DNA of 64,000 bases. It comes from Streptomyces sp. P3. GTDB taxonomy: Bacteria > Actinomycetota > Actinomycetes > Streptomycetales > Streptomycetaceae. Positions 36,441-46,651 of this stretch are shown in pieces (the stretch's first letter is position 1; each line of letters starts with the position of its first letter). The DNA is taken from the NCBI GenBank assembly GCA_016893485.2, contig JAFEKX020000001.1, forward strand, positions 9,193,501 to 9,257,500, given 5' to 3'. Position numbers and translations under genes: made by a program. The notes under the pieces were generated by a model. That model was not told where the DNA came from. It worked only from the letters and a program-made list of their open reading frames with translations, and did no database searches.

Positions 36441-38909
36441 GTGAGCGAAGAGCTGTCGGTTCCGGTGATCGAGGGGCCGCCCCCGCGTACCGTCCGCCGG
36501 GCGGTCGACCTGTGGCGCCTGCTGGTGTCCCTGGCCGTACTGCTGGTGACGGTACTGCTCGCCGTCGCGACCCGCGACACCGTCCGCGCGGCCCAGCAGG
36601 GACTCGTCACCACGGCCACCGCCCTGCCTCCGGCGCTGCGCGCGACACCCTCGTCGGAACGGTCCAGACCGTCGCCCTGCTCGCCCCGGCAGCGGCCCTG
36701 GTGGTGTGGTGCGTATGGCGCCGGATCGAGCCTTTTCTACGGGTCCTGCCCGCGGCGGCGCTGGGTGCCTTCGGCACGTGGTCGCTCACGCGGCCGGCGT
36801 TGGCGCGGGGGCGGCCGGACGCGTGGCCGGAAGTACTGGACGGGCGGGACGGTCTGGTCCAGGCGGGCTGGCCGTCGGCCGTGTACCTCGCGGCCTGCGC
36901 GGCGGCGGTCGTCGCGGCCGGACCGTGGCTGGGGGCCCGTCCGCGACGGGCGCTGTGGTTCCTGACCGCCGGGTGCGGCGCGCTCGGCGTGACCGGTGCC
37001 GCGATCGTGCCGCTGGAGGCCGTCGCCGCACTCGCCGTGGGTGGCGCCGCCGGGTCGGCCGTGCTGCTGCTGGCCGGTGCCCCGGCCGACCGACCTACGG
37101 CGCAGGCGGTCGCCGAAACGCTGGTGGCGTCCGGGATTCCGATCGTGTCCCTGAGCGAACTGCCCCTGGACGAACAGCGTTTGGGGAGGGGACCGTCTAC
37201 CGCGCCGTCACCACGGTGGCTTCGCGGCTGGCGGTGCGGGTGCTCGCCGCCGAGGACCACAACCGTGACCTCTTCCACCGGCTGGCCCGGCGGACGCTGC
37301 TGCGCCACCCGGTCGACGCGGCCGAACGGTCACCGCTCGGAGCCGCCGAGCACGAGCTGCTGATGCTCGTCTTCGCGGCCCGCACCGGCGCCCGCGTGGC
37401 CGAACCGGTGATGGCCTACCCGGTGGCCGGAGGCGGCGCCTTGGTCGCCACCGTCGAGGAGGACTCCCGGGCGCTGTCCGCCGTACGGGACGAGGAGCTG
37501 ACCGATCAACTATTCGCCGGGGTATGGCGCTCCGTGGCACTCCTTCAGCAACACCGGCTGGGGCACGGGTCGTTGCGCCCGGAGCACATCCTTGTCGCAC
37601 CGGACGGGAAGGCGCGGTTCTCGGCGTTCGCGCGGGCCCAACTGAACGCCCCACCAGAGGTGTTGGGCAGCGACCTCGTCGACCTGCTCGCCACCACCGC
37701 CGTACGGATCGGCCCCGGCGTGCCACCGCGTGCGCGCTGGCCGGCCTCGGGCCGGAGCTGCTGGCGAGCGCGCTTCCGTACCTCCAGCCGCTCGCGCTCA
37801 CGGGACCGGCGCGGCGTGCGGTCGTCCACTACGACCAGGCCCGCGCACGGGCGGCCAAGGCGAAGGAGGGGCGACGCACGTTGCGTCCGGGTGGCCGCCC
37901 CAATCTGCTGCGTGATCTAGCCGCCGAGATCTCAACCGCTGCTCACGCGAAGGCAGTTCCGTCCGCACAGCTGGCGCGGTTCACATGGAAGAGCGTCCTC
38001 GGGCTGGCGGGCGCGTTCCTCGTGCTCCACCTGGTGCTGCCGCAGTTGGCCAACGCGCCGGCGGCCGTCGACGCGCTGCGGGACGCCAACTGGTGGTGGG
38101 TGCTCGCGGTGTTGCCCATCACCTTCCTCTCGCAGGCGTTCTCGACCTCTCTGCAACTGGGCACCATCCCGGACCGGTTGCCGTTCGGGCCCACCTACCA
38201 GGTGCAGTTCGCGAGTTCGTTCCTGAACCGGATCACCCCGAGCAACGTCGGGGGCATGGCGCTCAACCTTCGCTATCTGCAGAAGACGGGGATCGAGACC
38301 GGGGCCGCCACGGCCTCCGTCGGTCTGCAGAGTCTGGCCGGGGCCCTGTCCAACACCGTGGTCGCCGCCGTCTTCTTCGCCTGGGCGGGACGCGGTCACG
38401 CCGGAGTCCACTTGGACCTGTCCGGCGGGCGGTATGTGCTGTGGGCCGTCGCCCTGGCGCTCGCCGCCGGGGCACTGCTCGGGTTCACCCCGCCCGGCCG
38501 CCGCTTCCTGCGCGACAAGGTGTGGCCGTTCCTGCGCGCGGCCGGATCGACCGTCGCCGGGATCGCCACCGAACCGGCCAAGGTCGTCGTGGGCGTCGTC
38601 GGTGCGCTCGGCCTGCCCCTCATCCAGATCGTCGGCCTGGCCATGAGCCTGCACGCGCTCGGCGCCGACCTCCCCTTCGTCCAGGTCGGTGCCGCGTACA
38701 TGGCGGCCCGGCTGATCGCCAACGCGGCTCCCGTACCGGGTGGGTTGGGGGCGCTGGAGGCGGGGCTCATCGCCGGTCTGACGACGCTCGGAGTCGAGGC
38801 GGGGGCGGCGACGTCGGCGGTGCTCGTCTACCGGTTGCTGACGTTCTGGCTCAATGTCCCGCTGGGGGCGCTCGCTTTGGGTGTGGTGCGGCGGCGGGGC
38901 TATGTGTGA
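36441..38909 (+). CDS. Kinase-like plus YbhN/lysyl-PG-synthase TM fusion protein (frameshifted)
   Basis: About 823 residues. GTG 36441 follows AGGAG. Residues 1-220: membrane helices (LWRLLVSLAVLLVTVLLAVA, TVALLAPAAALVVWCVW and others). Middle: a cytoplasmic region with degenerate protein-kinase features (VYRAVTTVASRLAVRVLAAEDHNRD, LLQQHRLGHGSLRPEHILVAPDGKARFSAF, where GHGSLRPEHIL recalls the HRDLxxxN loop without the catalytic Asp). C-terminal half: UPF0104/YbhN helices (FASSFLNRITPSNVGGMALNLRYLQKTG, VPGGLGALEAGLIAGLTTLG). Shifts lie near 36645, 37188 and 37725. The kinase-like part probably lacks phosphotransfer activity (inference). Confidence 0.85.
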
Positions 38910-38954
38910 CCGGTCGGCGCAGGGGGCGCCGTACGCTGGACGGGTCCGAGGGGT

Positions 38955-39140
38955 CCGCCAAGAAGCTGTACGTCCACCCCAACACCGTCCGTACCCGGCT
39001 GCGCCGCATCGCCGACCGCACCGGCCACTCCCTGACCGACCCCCCGCGGTATCACCGAACTCGCCCTCGCCCTGCGCGCCGTACGGCAGGCTCCGAGGCC
39101 CCCGACCCCGGAGCCGACCGACGCCGCTCGGAAACCCTAG
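38955..39140 (+). pseudogene. PucR-type C-terminal HTH remnant
   Basis: Only the terminal HTH_30 of a PucR/CdaR-like regulator is present: KKLYVHPNTVRTRLRRIADRTGHSLTDP, then after one base loss near 39047 ITELALALRAVRQAP to a TAG at 39138-39140. The several hundred upstream residues are replaced by the end of the membrane-protein gene. A remnant of deletion is the likeliest reading. Its stop abuts the convergent phospholipase D stop. Confidence 0.65.
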
Positions 39141-40134
39141 GCCGCCGTACCGCCCGCGTAGTCGCTCTTGAACGTGGTCTCGATGGTCGTGGCGACGGAC
39201 TGGGCCACGCCCGTGCCGGTGAGAATGATGCCCAACTCCCGGTTGTTGGAGAGGGAGTTGCTGCTGATGTTCATCGAGCCCGCCTCCACCTCCTGGGTGG
39301 ACAGGCCGTAGTCGGCGACCATCGCCTTGGCGTGGATGTAGAAGCCGTTGGGGTCGGAGTAGCCGACGACCTTGCCGCCGGCCGCCTTGATCGCGGAGAC
39401 CTCGCTGGAGTAGTCGGCCGGGGTCTCCAGCACCACCCGCACGGTCACGCCCGCCTTCGCCCGGGCCACGATCGCGTTGACCACCGTGCTGTCGCTGAAC
39501 TCCAACTCCTCGACGTCCAGCGTCTTCGTGGCCGCGTTGATGACGGTCAGCAGCCGGCTGCGCGAGTCGGTGGGGGACCAGAGCAGATGGTCGCCGTCGG
39601 TCGGGGTGACGGAGGTCCCGGCGTAGTCCGCGTTGAACACCTTCTCGATCGCGGCGACATCGCGGGTGTCGTCGGTGAAGACACCGTAGTCACGGCCGGT
39701 CGAGTAGTACTGCGAGGTCAGATTGCCGGTCAGGACAAGGGACTTGGTGCCGTCCACGGTGATCGTCTTCTGGTGCGTGTAGACGAAGGCCGACGGCGAC
39801 CCACGACACCCACGCCCGCGTTCGTGAGGGCCGTGTACGCCGAGCTGTTCGCGGACTGGTGGGCGCGGTCCAGGACCACCCGTACGGTGACGCCCTTCTT
39901 CTCCAGGGCGATCAGGTCGTTGACGGCCGTGGTGTCCTCCAGCTCGTACATCGTCATGTCGAGCGAGGAGGTGGCCGAGTTGATGAAGTCGTAGATGGTC
40001 GGCTGGGTGGTGCCGGACTGCGAGAAGGCGAAGGCGGTGTAGGTCGCGGCGTTCGCGGGGACCGCGCTGACGAAGAGGGTGGCGGCGCCGGCTGCCAGCG
40101 CGACACCCGCGCGGCCGAGGAACTTCCTCAACAT
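39137..40134 (-). CDS. Secreted phospholipase D-family protein (frameshifted)
   Basis: About 332 residues. An N-terminal signal peptide (MLRKFLGRAGVALAAGAATLFVSAVPANA) precedes two PLD half-domains. The first HKD motif is THQKTITVDG (HxKxxxxD), the second IHAKAMVAD, with MNISSNSLSNNRELG after the second. A shift near 39795 is healed by one G (VVGSPSAFVYTHQ). Two-HKD secreted PLDs of actinomycetes cleave phosphodiester bonds in phospholipids or nucleic acids. This is the small form without extra domains, so the substrate is open. Confidence 0.88.
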
Positions 40135-40513
40135 GCGTGACTCCTAGTCGAGTTGTTGCCCACGTGGGGGTGGCGGGCAGGTGCATGACACCACGCGCGT
40201 AGAACGCGGTGGAAGGGAACCCGGGTGAACTCACCATTACCGACCGCGCGTCGGGCCGGACAAAGAGGACTCCGCGCAGGTGAGACCCGATTCATGAAGT
40301 CCCCGCGAGGAGGCAAAAACTTCGTAGCAGGCGAGCCGGACGATCGGAAGGACGCGACCGCCTTCGAACACCGCGCACCGACAACCCCCAAAGGGGCGCG
40401 GGAACTGCGTGCCCAGCCCCACGGCGCGGCAGCCAAACAACGACGTATCGGGTCACCCCAGCGGAGCGCCCTAGGCTGCGCCCGACACCCGCATCAACCG
40501 CAGGAGCACGCCC
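40135..40513. other. Intergenic region with a Streptomyces-type repeated hairpin element
   Basis: No gene is recognised. From about 40381 to 40440 lies a segment with CCCC-AAA-GGGG (40386-40396) followed by CGCGGGAACTGCG and GCCCAGCCCCACGG. From memory, very similar 'ggggcgcggggaactgcgcg' elements are scattered through Streptomyces intergenic regions. The function is unknown; it might act as a terminator for the nitrobindin-side or PLD-side transcripts. Confidence 0.5.
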
Positions 40514-41043
40514 GTGTCCACCCACCCCTTCCCCGACGCCCACCACCCCGACGAAAAACCCGCCCCCACCCCCTCCTCGAACCCGTCCTCGGTCTCCTGG
40601 GCCACTGGCAAGGCAAAGGCGAGGGCGAATATCCCACCCTGGACGGCGACTTCACCTACGCCCAGGAAGTCACCTTCACCCACGACGGCCGCCCCTTCCT
40701 GCACTACGAGGCCCGCGCCTGGATTCTCGCCGCCGACGGCACACCCCTGCGCCCGGCCGCCCGCGAGAGCGGCTGGTGGCGCCTGCAACCCGACGCCCGC
40801 GTCGAGGCCCTGATCACCCAACCGACCGGCATCGCCGAGATCCTCGTAGGAAAAGCCACCGCCGGCACGATCGACCTCACCACCCATGAGGTCGCCCTCA
40901 CCCCCACCGCCAAGAAGGTCACCGCCACCCGCCGCCGCTACACCCTGAACGACGAGTCCACGCTCACCTTCGCGCACGATCTGGAAGCCGTAGGGCAGCC
41001 GCTGCAACACCACCTCTCCGCGCAGCTCCACCGCGCGGGCTGA
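40514..41043 (+). CDS. Nitrobindin-like heme-binding beta-barrel (FABP family, DUF1794), frameshifted
   Basis: About 177 residues. GTG 40514 starts MSTHPFPDAHHPDEKPAP; a base loss near 40570 leads into LLEPVLGLLGHWQGKGEGEYPTL with the GxWxGxGxGxYPT signature of nitrobindins. FTYAQEVTFTHDGRPFLHYEARAW and GWWRLQPDARVEALITQPTGIAEILVG follow, then a C-terminal His-rich end (LQHHLSAQLHRAG). Nitrobindins bind ferric heme in a ten-stranded barrel and can isomerise peroxynitrite to nitrate. Confidence 0.88.
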
Positions 41044-41201
41044 AATGGACTGATCAGAAAGCCTGTTCACGGCGTTGCTTTCCGAATATCCGATCGTTGA
41101 TCTCCTCATGCAGTGAGTGGTGCCCGAGCGGCATGGAGGCGTGGATCGACAGTGGTGCCCGGCGGCCTCCCGTGGGCAGGCGAACGGAGAGCCCTGTGCG
41201 C

Positions 41202-42609
41202 ATGAGTGACCTTCAGCGGTGCGAGATCCGACCCGGACGACTCGTCGAGTGGACGCTGCACCCGACGGCCGTAGGAGCGGCGCGGGAACTCCCGGACGAC
41301 GCGCGGCCACCGGCGTATGTGCAGGAGTCCCACATCCGGACGGCGCGCACGGTGCGCGAGGACGGCCTGTTCGTGCCGACCTGGCTCGGTACCGCCTTCG
41401 ACATGCCGGGTCGGATCCAACTGGACGTGCTCCAGGGCGCGTTGCGGTCCTGGATGCTCCGGCACGAGACGCTGCGCAGCGGCTTCCGGTGGGCAGGTGA
41501 CGAGATGCGCCGCTTCACTCTCGACGCCGACGACGTGGCCCTGCACCGCGAGGACGTGGGGGAGTTCGCGGACGCGGTCACGCTGACCCGGTATCTGCAG
41601 GACCGTTTCGACGTCGCGGCGGACGCGCTCACCTGGCCCAACTTCCTTTTCGCGGCGGTCGTTCGCGACGAGGGCACGAGCGTCTACCTGGCCTTCGACC
41701 ACAGCAACGTCGACGCCTACTCCCTGCACCGCATCGCGGGCGAGGTCCACGAGCTGTACGCGGCAGGGCTCGCCGGGACGTCGGTCGAGGCGGCGCCCGT
41801 GGCGAGCTACATCGACTTCTGCGCGGGCGAGCGCACCGACGCCGACCAGATCGACGACACCCACACCGTCGTCTCCTGGCTGGCGCGAGTTCATCGCCCG
41901 TTGCGACGGCAAGCTGCCCAACTTCCCCGTCGACCTCGGCCTCGACCCCGAAGGGCCGCTCCCCACCCAGAAGTTCCTCCAGGAGATGCTCGTCGACGAC
42001 ATCGACGCGGCGGCCTTCGAGGCGTACTGCCGGCCGTACGGCGGAAGCCTCGTCGGCGTCCTGGCGGCCGTCGCGCTGGCCGCCCGCGAGATCAGCGGCC
42101 TCGACGTGTACCGCACCGTCGTCCCCTTCCATACCCGTGCCAAGTCCCGCTGGGCCGACTCGGTCGGCTGGTACGTGGGCGGCGCGCCGATCGAGATCCC
42201 CGTCGAGCACGCCACGGACTTCGACGACGCCCTGCGCATGGTCCGCGCCACCCTCCGCGAGAACCGCCCGCTGGCCCGCATGCCCATCGCCCGCGTCCTG
42301 CGCCTGCTCGGCGCCGACTTCCGGCCCACGTCCCCCGACCTGTACTCGATCGTCTCCTACGTCGACTCACGCGCCCTGCCCGGTTCGGAACGGTGGCAGG
42401 AACTGAAGGCGTACGGGCTGATCCGGGTGTCGTACGGCGACCAGGTGTGCGCGTGGGTGACCCGGGTCCACGAGGGGCTCCAGTTCGCGTGCCGCATCCC
42501 GGACAACGTCATCGCGGACAAGAACATGCGGCTGTGCATGGAGCTGGTGCGCGAGCGCGTCGTCGAGGTGGCCCGGCAGGCCGTGCCCGCGGCGGTCGGT
42601 CGCGCCTAG
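41202..42609 (+). CDS. Condensation-domain (HxxxD acyltransferase-like) protein (frameshifted)
   Basis: About 470 residues from ATG 41202. The BAHD/condensation fold is indicated by LDVLQGALRSWMLRHETLRSGFRW near residue 75, the active-site YLAFDHSNVDAYSLHRIAGEVHELY (HxxxD: His and Asp present, first His of HHxxxDG is Asp), and the C-terminal VVPFHTRAKSRWADSVGWYVGGAPIEI (the DFG-like latch region). A shift lies near 41887. Stand-alone proteins of this type act as acyl or peptidyl transferases, sometimes on polyketide products. No carrier-protein or PKS gene is nearby, so the substrate is unknown. Confidence 0.82.
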
Positions 42610-42786
42610 CGGCGGCCGGGGCGCGCGGCACCGCACCGCACCGACCTGCGTACGCGCGCCCCATGTCCGAACAAATATCATGCGGAAGCCTCATGAGGCC
42701 TGACCGCGAACGGCGTGGACCGCGACCGGCACCCCACGGGTCTTCAAGGCCTGTACGCGGGCAACACCATCGAACCGAGGCGCCGC

Positions 42787-43713
42787 CTACGCGTTGCCTG
42801 CCGTGAGCGCGTCCCAGCCGCTCCAGGCCGGGATCGCCTCGCAGGCATCCCGCCAGGCGGACGGGATGCCGCCCGTGCCGGTGCGGGCCGCGACGACACC
42901 TCCGGCGATCGCGCAGGTCGTGTCCCGGTCGCCCCACCCGGCGACGGTCTGCCACAACGCCTCGGGCAGATCGTCGAGTTGGCCCGCCGCGGACCACAGG
43001 GCGAACGGCACGGTGTCCGGAGCGGAGATGAGCGTGCCCGAGCCCAGCACGGACGCCGCGTGCCGTACCGAGGTCCGTCCGGAGAAGTTCGCGGCGACCA
43101 GCAGACCGGAGCGGACATCGCTCTCCGGTACATGCGAGGCGACCTCCCGCAGGAACTCGGCGCGTGGGGCGGCCTGTTGATCCGCACCGGCAGCGGCCAG
43201 CGCGCCGGCCACCGCCACGGCCACCGCCCCCGCGACGGCCTCCGGGTGCGCGTGGGTGGTCAATGCCGACAGCCGGGCCTGCTCGGCGGCGACCTTCAGG
43301 TCGTCCCGGAACCAGGCCCCCAGCGGGGCGACCCGCATCGCGGCGCCGTTGCCGTAGGACCCCTGCCCGCCGAACTGCCCGGTGGTGACCGTCTGCCAGT
43401 CCTCGCCGTCGCCGATGCGGCGGAGGATGCCGTGCATGGACGGGCCGTACCCCCGGCCCGGGTCCCGCCCGTACTCGGCGGCGAACTCTCCTGCCAGCGA
43501 GCCCGGTTGGACCTCGCCATGGGCCACCAAGTGGGCGAACAGGACGAACGCCATAGCCGAGTCGTCCGTCCACGACCACGGCGCGGGGCGCAGTTCCCGC
43601 GCGGCCCACAACTCCTCGGCGTCCTCGTCGGACCGCGTGAACCAGCCGTCGCCGAAGGCGTCACCCAGCACCAGCCCGTCGAGGGAGGCGTGGGCATGGT
43701 GCGGACTGCTCAT
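42787..43713 (-). CDS. ADP-ribosylglycohydrolase family protein
   Basis: Intact, 308 residues. Family motifs: LDGLVLGDAFGDGWF at the N-terminus, WTDDSAMAFVLFAHL (TDD metal ligands, about residue 49), GSYGNGAAMRVAPLGAWF and a C-terminal GWGDRDTTCAIAGGVVAART (metal-binding DxDT). This is the two-magnesium all-helical fold of DraG/ARH3 enzymes, which remove ADP-ribose from proteins or small molecules. It is divergent from the P-loop protein gene. The target is unknown. Confidence 0.92.
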   Translation of the reverse strand: MSSPHHAHASLDGLVLGDAFGDGWFTRSDEDAEELWAARELRPAPWSWTDDSAMAFVLFAHLVAHGEVQPGSLAGEFAAEYGRDPGRGYGPSMHGILRRIGDGEDWQTVTTGQFGGQGSYGNGAAMRVAPLGAWFRDDLKVAAEQARLSALTTHAHPEAVAGAVAVAVAGALAAAGADQQAAPRAEFLREVASHVPESDVRSGLLVAANFSGRTSVRHAASVLGSGTLISAPDTVPFALWSAAGQLDDLPEALWQTVAGWGDRDTTCAIAGGVVAARTGTGGIPSAWRDACEAIPAWSGWDALTAGNA

Positions 43714-43769
43714 AGTGGGGCTCCTGTCGATGTTCGCCGGGCTCGGCCCATCGTAGTTAAGGTGCCCGG

Positions 43770-44290
43770 ATGGAACGGATCTTGGTGGTCGGGTCGACAG
43801 GCGCGGGCAAGTCGACGCTCGCGCGGGCTGTGGGGAGCGGCTCGACGTGCCGTACCACCAGATGGACGCGCTGTACTTCAACGGCCCCGACTGGGCAGTG
43901 AACCAAGGCCTGACCGACGACGTCCTGCGGCTCACCTCCGAACCCCGCTGGATCATCGACTCGATCGGGCCGCCCGAAGTCCGTGATCTGCTCTGGGAGA
44001 TGGCCGACACGGTGCTCTGGCTGGACTACCGGAGACGCGTGATCATGCCGCGCGTGCTGCGCCGTTCGCTACGGCGGACGGTCACCCGCGAAAGCGTCTT
44101 CGGCGGCAACAGGGAAACGTGGGCGGGGTGGTTCAGCCGGGAGCACCCCGCCTGGTGGGCCTGGTCGCAGTACGCGGGCCGGCGCCGCGAGATCGAACGC
44201 CGCACCGGTGACCCGCGCTTCGCACCGCTCACCACACACCGCTTCGCCCAACCGGCCGACACCGAGGCCTGGTTGGCGACCCTGCACTGA
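43770..44290 (+). CDS. P-loop kinase-like protein (topology-modulation type), frameshifted
   Basis: About 174 residues. ATG 43770 opens with MERILVVGSTGAGKSTLARAV (Walker A GSTGAGKST). Restoring one G near 43834 gives GERLDVPYHQMDALYFNGPDW. Later WIIDSIGPPEVRDLLWEMADTVLWLDYRRRVI (Walker B-like) and RRTVTRESVFGGNRETWAGWF follow. This matches small adenylate-kinase-like 'topology modulation protein' ATPases. The role is unknown. Confidence 0.82.
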
Positions 44291-44304
44291 AATCCCCGGA
44301 CCGG

Positions 44305-45488
44305 TCAGAGGAACGGCGTGCCCGCGTCGAGCCCGGACAGGACCCGGCCGTACAGCTCCAGGTTGGTGGCCGGATTGACGAACGCATGCAGGTTGAGCGC
44401 GTACAGGTCCCGGACCGCACGCTGCATGGGGACGTCGCGGTGCAGCGAGGACGCCCCGGACGCGGACGCGATGAGGTCCACGGCCTCCTTGCACAGCCGG
44501 GCCGCGTAGCCGCTCTGCGCCCGGATCCTGGCCCGGTCCGCCTGCGTGTACGGATCACCGTTCTCGGCAGCGGCCTCGATCCGGGCGACGAACTCGCGGG
44601 CCAGCAGCTCGGCGCAGGAGATCTTCATCGCCGCCTCGGCGATCTGCAGATGCGTGACGCCCGCCTCGTACTGCCGCTCGTGGAAGGTGTAGGTGATGCC
44701 CCGCCGATGGATCCGCTCGGAGAACTCCGCGAGGGCAGCCCGGGCCGGGCCCAGCGCGTTCGGCGCCGTCCAGGCACAGAACAGCATCAGGACCGGCATC
44801 CGGTAGAACGGGTCGTCGGCGTTGGCCTTCGAGGGGAAGTCGCCCGCGAGCAGCGGGCCGACCGGCAGGACGCGGTGCGCCGGTACGAACACGTCCCGCG
44901 CGACCACGCTGTTGCTGCCGCTCCCCGCCAGCCCCGCGACATGCCAGTCGTCGAGGATCTCCAGCTCGGCCATCGGCACGGCGGTCCACAACAGCTCGGG
45001 CGGGCCCCGGCGGACTCGACCCGGACCGTCAGCAGATGCCAGTCGGCGCTCTGGCAGCCGGTGGCGAAGCCCGAAGTGCCGTTGACGACATAGCCCCCGT
45101 CCGTCGCCACCGCGACCGCGTCCGGGACCAGCGTGCCGCCGACCCGCACGTCCGGGCTGGTGAAGATCTCGTCCTGCGCCTCGTCCGGGAAGAGCGCTGC
45201 GATGTACGCGCAACCCGCCTGGATCAGCGCAACGAAGCCGGTCGAACCACACCCGGCGGCGATCTCGCGCAACACGTCGACCTGCGTGCTCAACCGGCTC
45301 TGGTAACCGCCGTACCGGCGAGGGACGTTCATCCGGTACACCCCGGCCTCCGTCAGCGCCGCCGCCACTTCCTCCGTCACCCTTCTCTCCTGCTCGGTGC
45401 GCAACGCGTGCTCGCGGAGGAGGGGTTGGAGCGCCCGTACGCGTTCTACGAGGCCGGCAGCTGACGGGGACGCTGAGGACGGTGCCAT
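44305..45488 (-). CDS. Acyl-CoA dehydrogenase-like flavoenzyme / flavin-dependent hydroxylase (frameshifted)
   Basis: About 394 residues. N-terminal helical part: RTEQERRVTEEVAAALTEAGVYRMNVPRRYGGYQ; central beta domain: LVPDAVAVATDGGYVVNGTSGFATGCQSADW, then after a shift near 45005 ELEILDDWHVAGLAGSGSNSVVARDVFVPAHRVLP; C-terminal helices: MKISCAELLAREFVARIE and ASGASSLHRDVPMQRAVRDLYALNLHAFVNP. The ASGASSLHRD and GLAGSGS motifs are typical of group D flavin monooxygenases (HsaA/HpaB-type) rather than true acyl-CoA dehydrogenases. It starts 78 bases after the Nit-cluster glycosyltransferase on the same strand and could belong to that transcript. Confidence 0.85.
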
Positions 45489-45566
45489 GGACGACCTCCG
45501 GTCACGGGAGCCCTCACCGTGACGCGGATCGGGCGAGGTGTCAACGCCCGTGTGGGCAGAGGCCGT

Positions 45567-46651
45567 TCACGCGCGAGCACCCAAGGAACGGTAGAAGGCG
45601 AGGTGACTGCGCGCCGCCGCGTCCCAGGTGTGGCGGGCGGCGAGAGCGCGCCCGGCGGAACGCCGGTCCGGGTCCTCCGTCGCGAGCGCGTGCCCGAGTT
45701 CGGCAGCCAAGTCCTCTGGAGTCGCGGCGAATCGAGCGGCCTTGCCGAACACATCCCGCAGCACCGGCAGATCCCGCACCACCAACGGAACCCCCGCCGC
45801 CAGCGCCTCCATCGCCGCGAGCCCGACCCCTCCTTGAGCGACGGAAACGCGAACACGTCCGCCGCCGCGACCAGAGACGGCAACCCGCCCTCGTCCACCT
45901 GCCCCAACACCACTGGTTCTACGGCGAGTTCGGCGGCCCGTGCCTCCCATCCCGCCCGGTAGTCGCGGTAGTCGAAGAGCGTTTCACCGCCCGCGATCAC
46001 CAGCCGCAGGTCAGGACGCGTGGCGCGCAGCAGGGCGTATGCCTCAAGGAGGTCGGGAGCCCTTGCGGGGTTCGATGCCGCCGACGGTGAGGACGTACGG
46101 GCCGAGGCGCGAGCGCCAACTCGTTCGCGCGGCGGGGTCGGTGGCGGCGAAACGGTCGTAGGCCACGCCGTTCGGGATGACCTGTGCCTCGATGCCCCAG
46201 CCCGCCGCCAACTCCCCTGCCACGGCAGCCGATACGCAGATGTGGGCGTACGGCTCGACGATCGCTCGTTCGTGGCAGGCGGCGAGTCAGGGGGGGTGGT
46301 GAAGTGGTCGAGGTGGTGGACCGTGCGGACGCAGGGGCCGGCCGCGTTGGCGCTGATGCAGTCCTGGGCGTGGACGACGTCGTAGGGCGTGGGGTCGAAG
46401 GCGTTGCGGAGGGTGGTGATGGAGCGCAGGATGCGTGCGCCGACCGACTCCTCGGGCGGGCCGTCGGGGAACGGGACGATCTGGATCCGTACGGCAGGGT
46501 GCACCGGGCGGAAGAAGCCCGCGTCACCGCCCCGGCCCAGGGTCCACACCGTGACGTCCTCGCCCAGCGCCGCGAGGGCCTCCGCGAGGGCGAGGGTGTG
46601 GACGACCCCGCCGCGCGGCTTGGTGGAGTAGCTGAGCAGGGCGATCTTCAC
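45567..46651 (-). CDS. MSMEG_0565-family glycosyltransferase (frameshifted)
   Basis: About 365 residues. The GT-B N-terminus reads KIALLSYSTKPRGGVVHTLALAEALAALGEDVTVWTLG and DVVHAQDCISANA; further on LVIAGGETLFDYRDYRAGWE, VVLGQVDEGGLPSLVAAADVFAFPSLKEG (donor-binding ExxxxE region) and ALAAGVPLVVRDLPVL. At least three shifts lie near 46285, 46070 and 45835. The N-terminal YSTKPRGGVVHTLALAEAL is characteristic of the family found with Nit1C nitrilase clusters. Its GTG overlaps the stop of the preceding nitrilase-like gene. The sugar donor and acceptor are unknown. Confidence 0.85.

Noticed and set aside
36441..38909. Two separate genes, a kinase-like one and a YbhN-like one
   Set aside because: The frame switch near 37725 falls inside continuous coding sequence with no stop/start or ribosome binding site between the parts, so a single fusion is the simpler reading.
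45527..45566. Extension of the glycosyltransferase frame to 45446
   Set aside because: The frame there is a shifted continuation; the domain-consistent end is at 45567.
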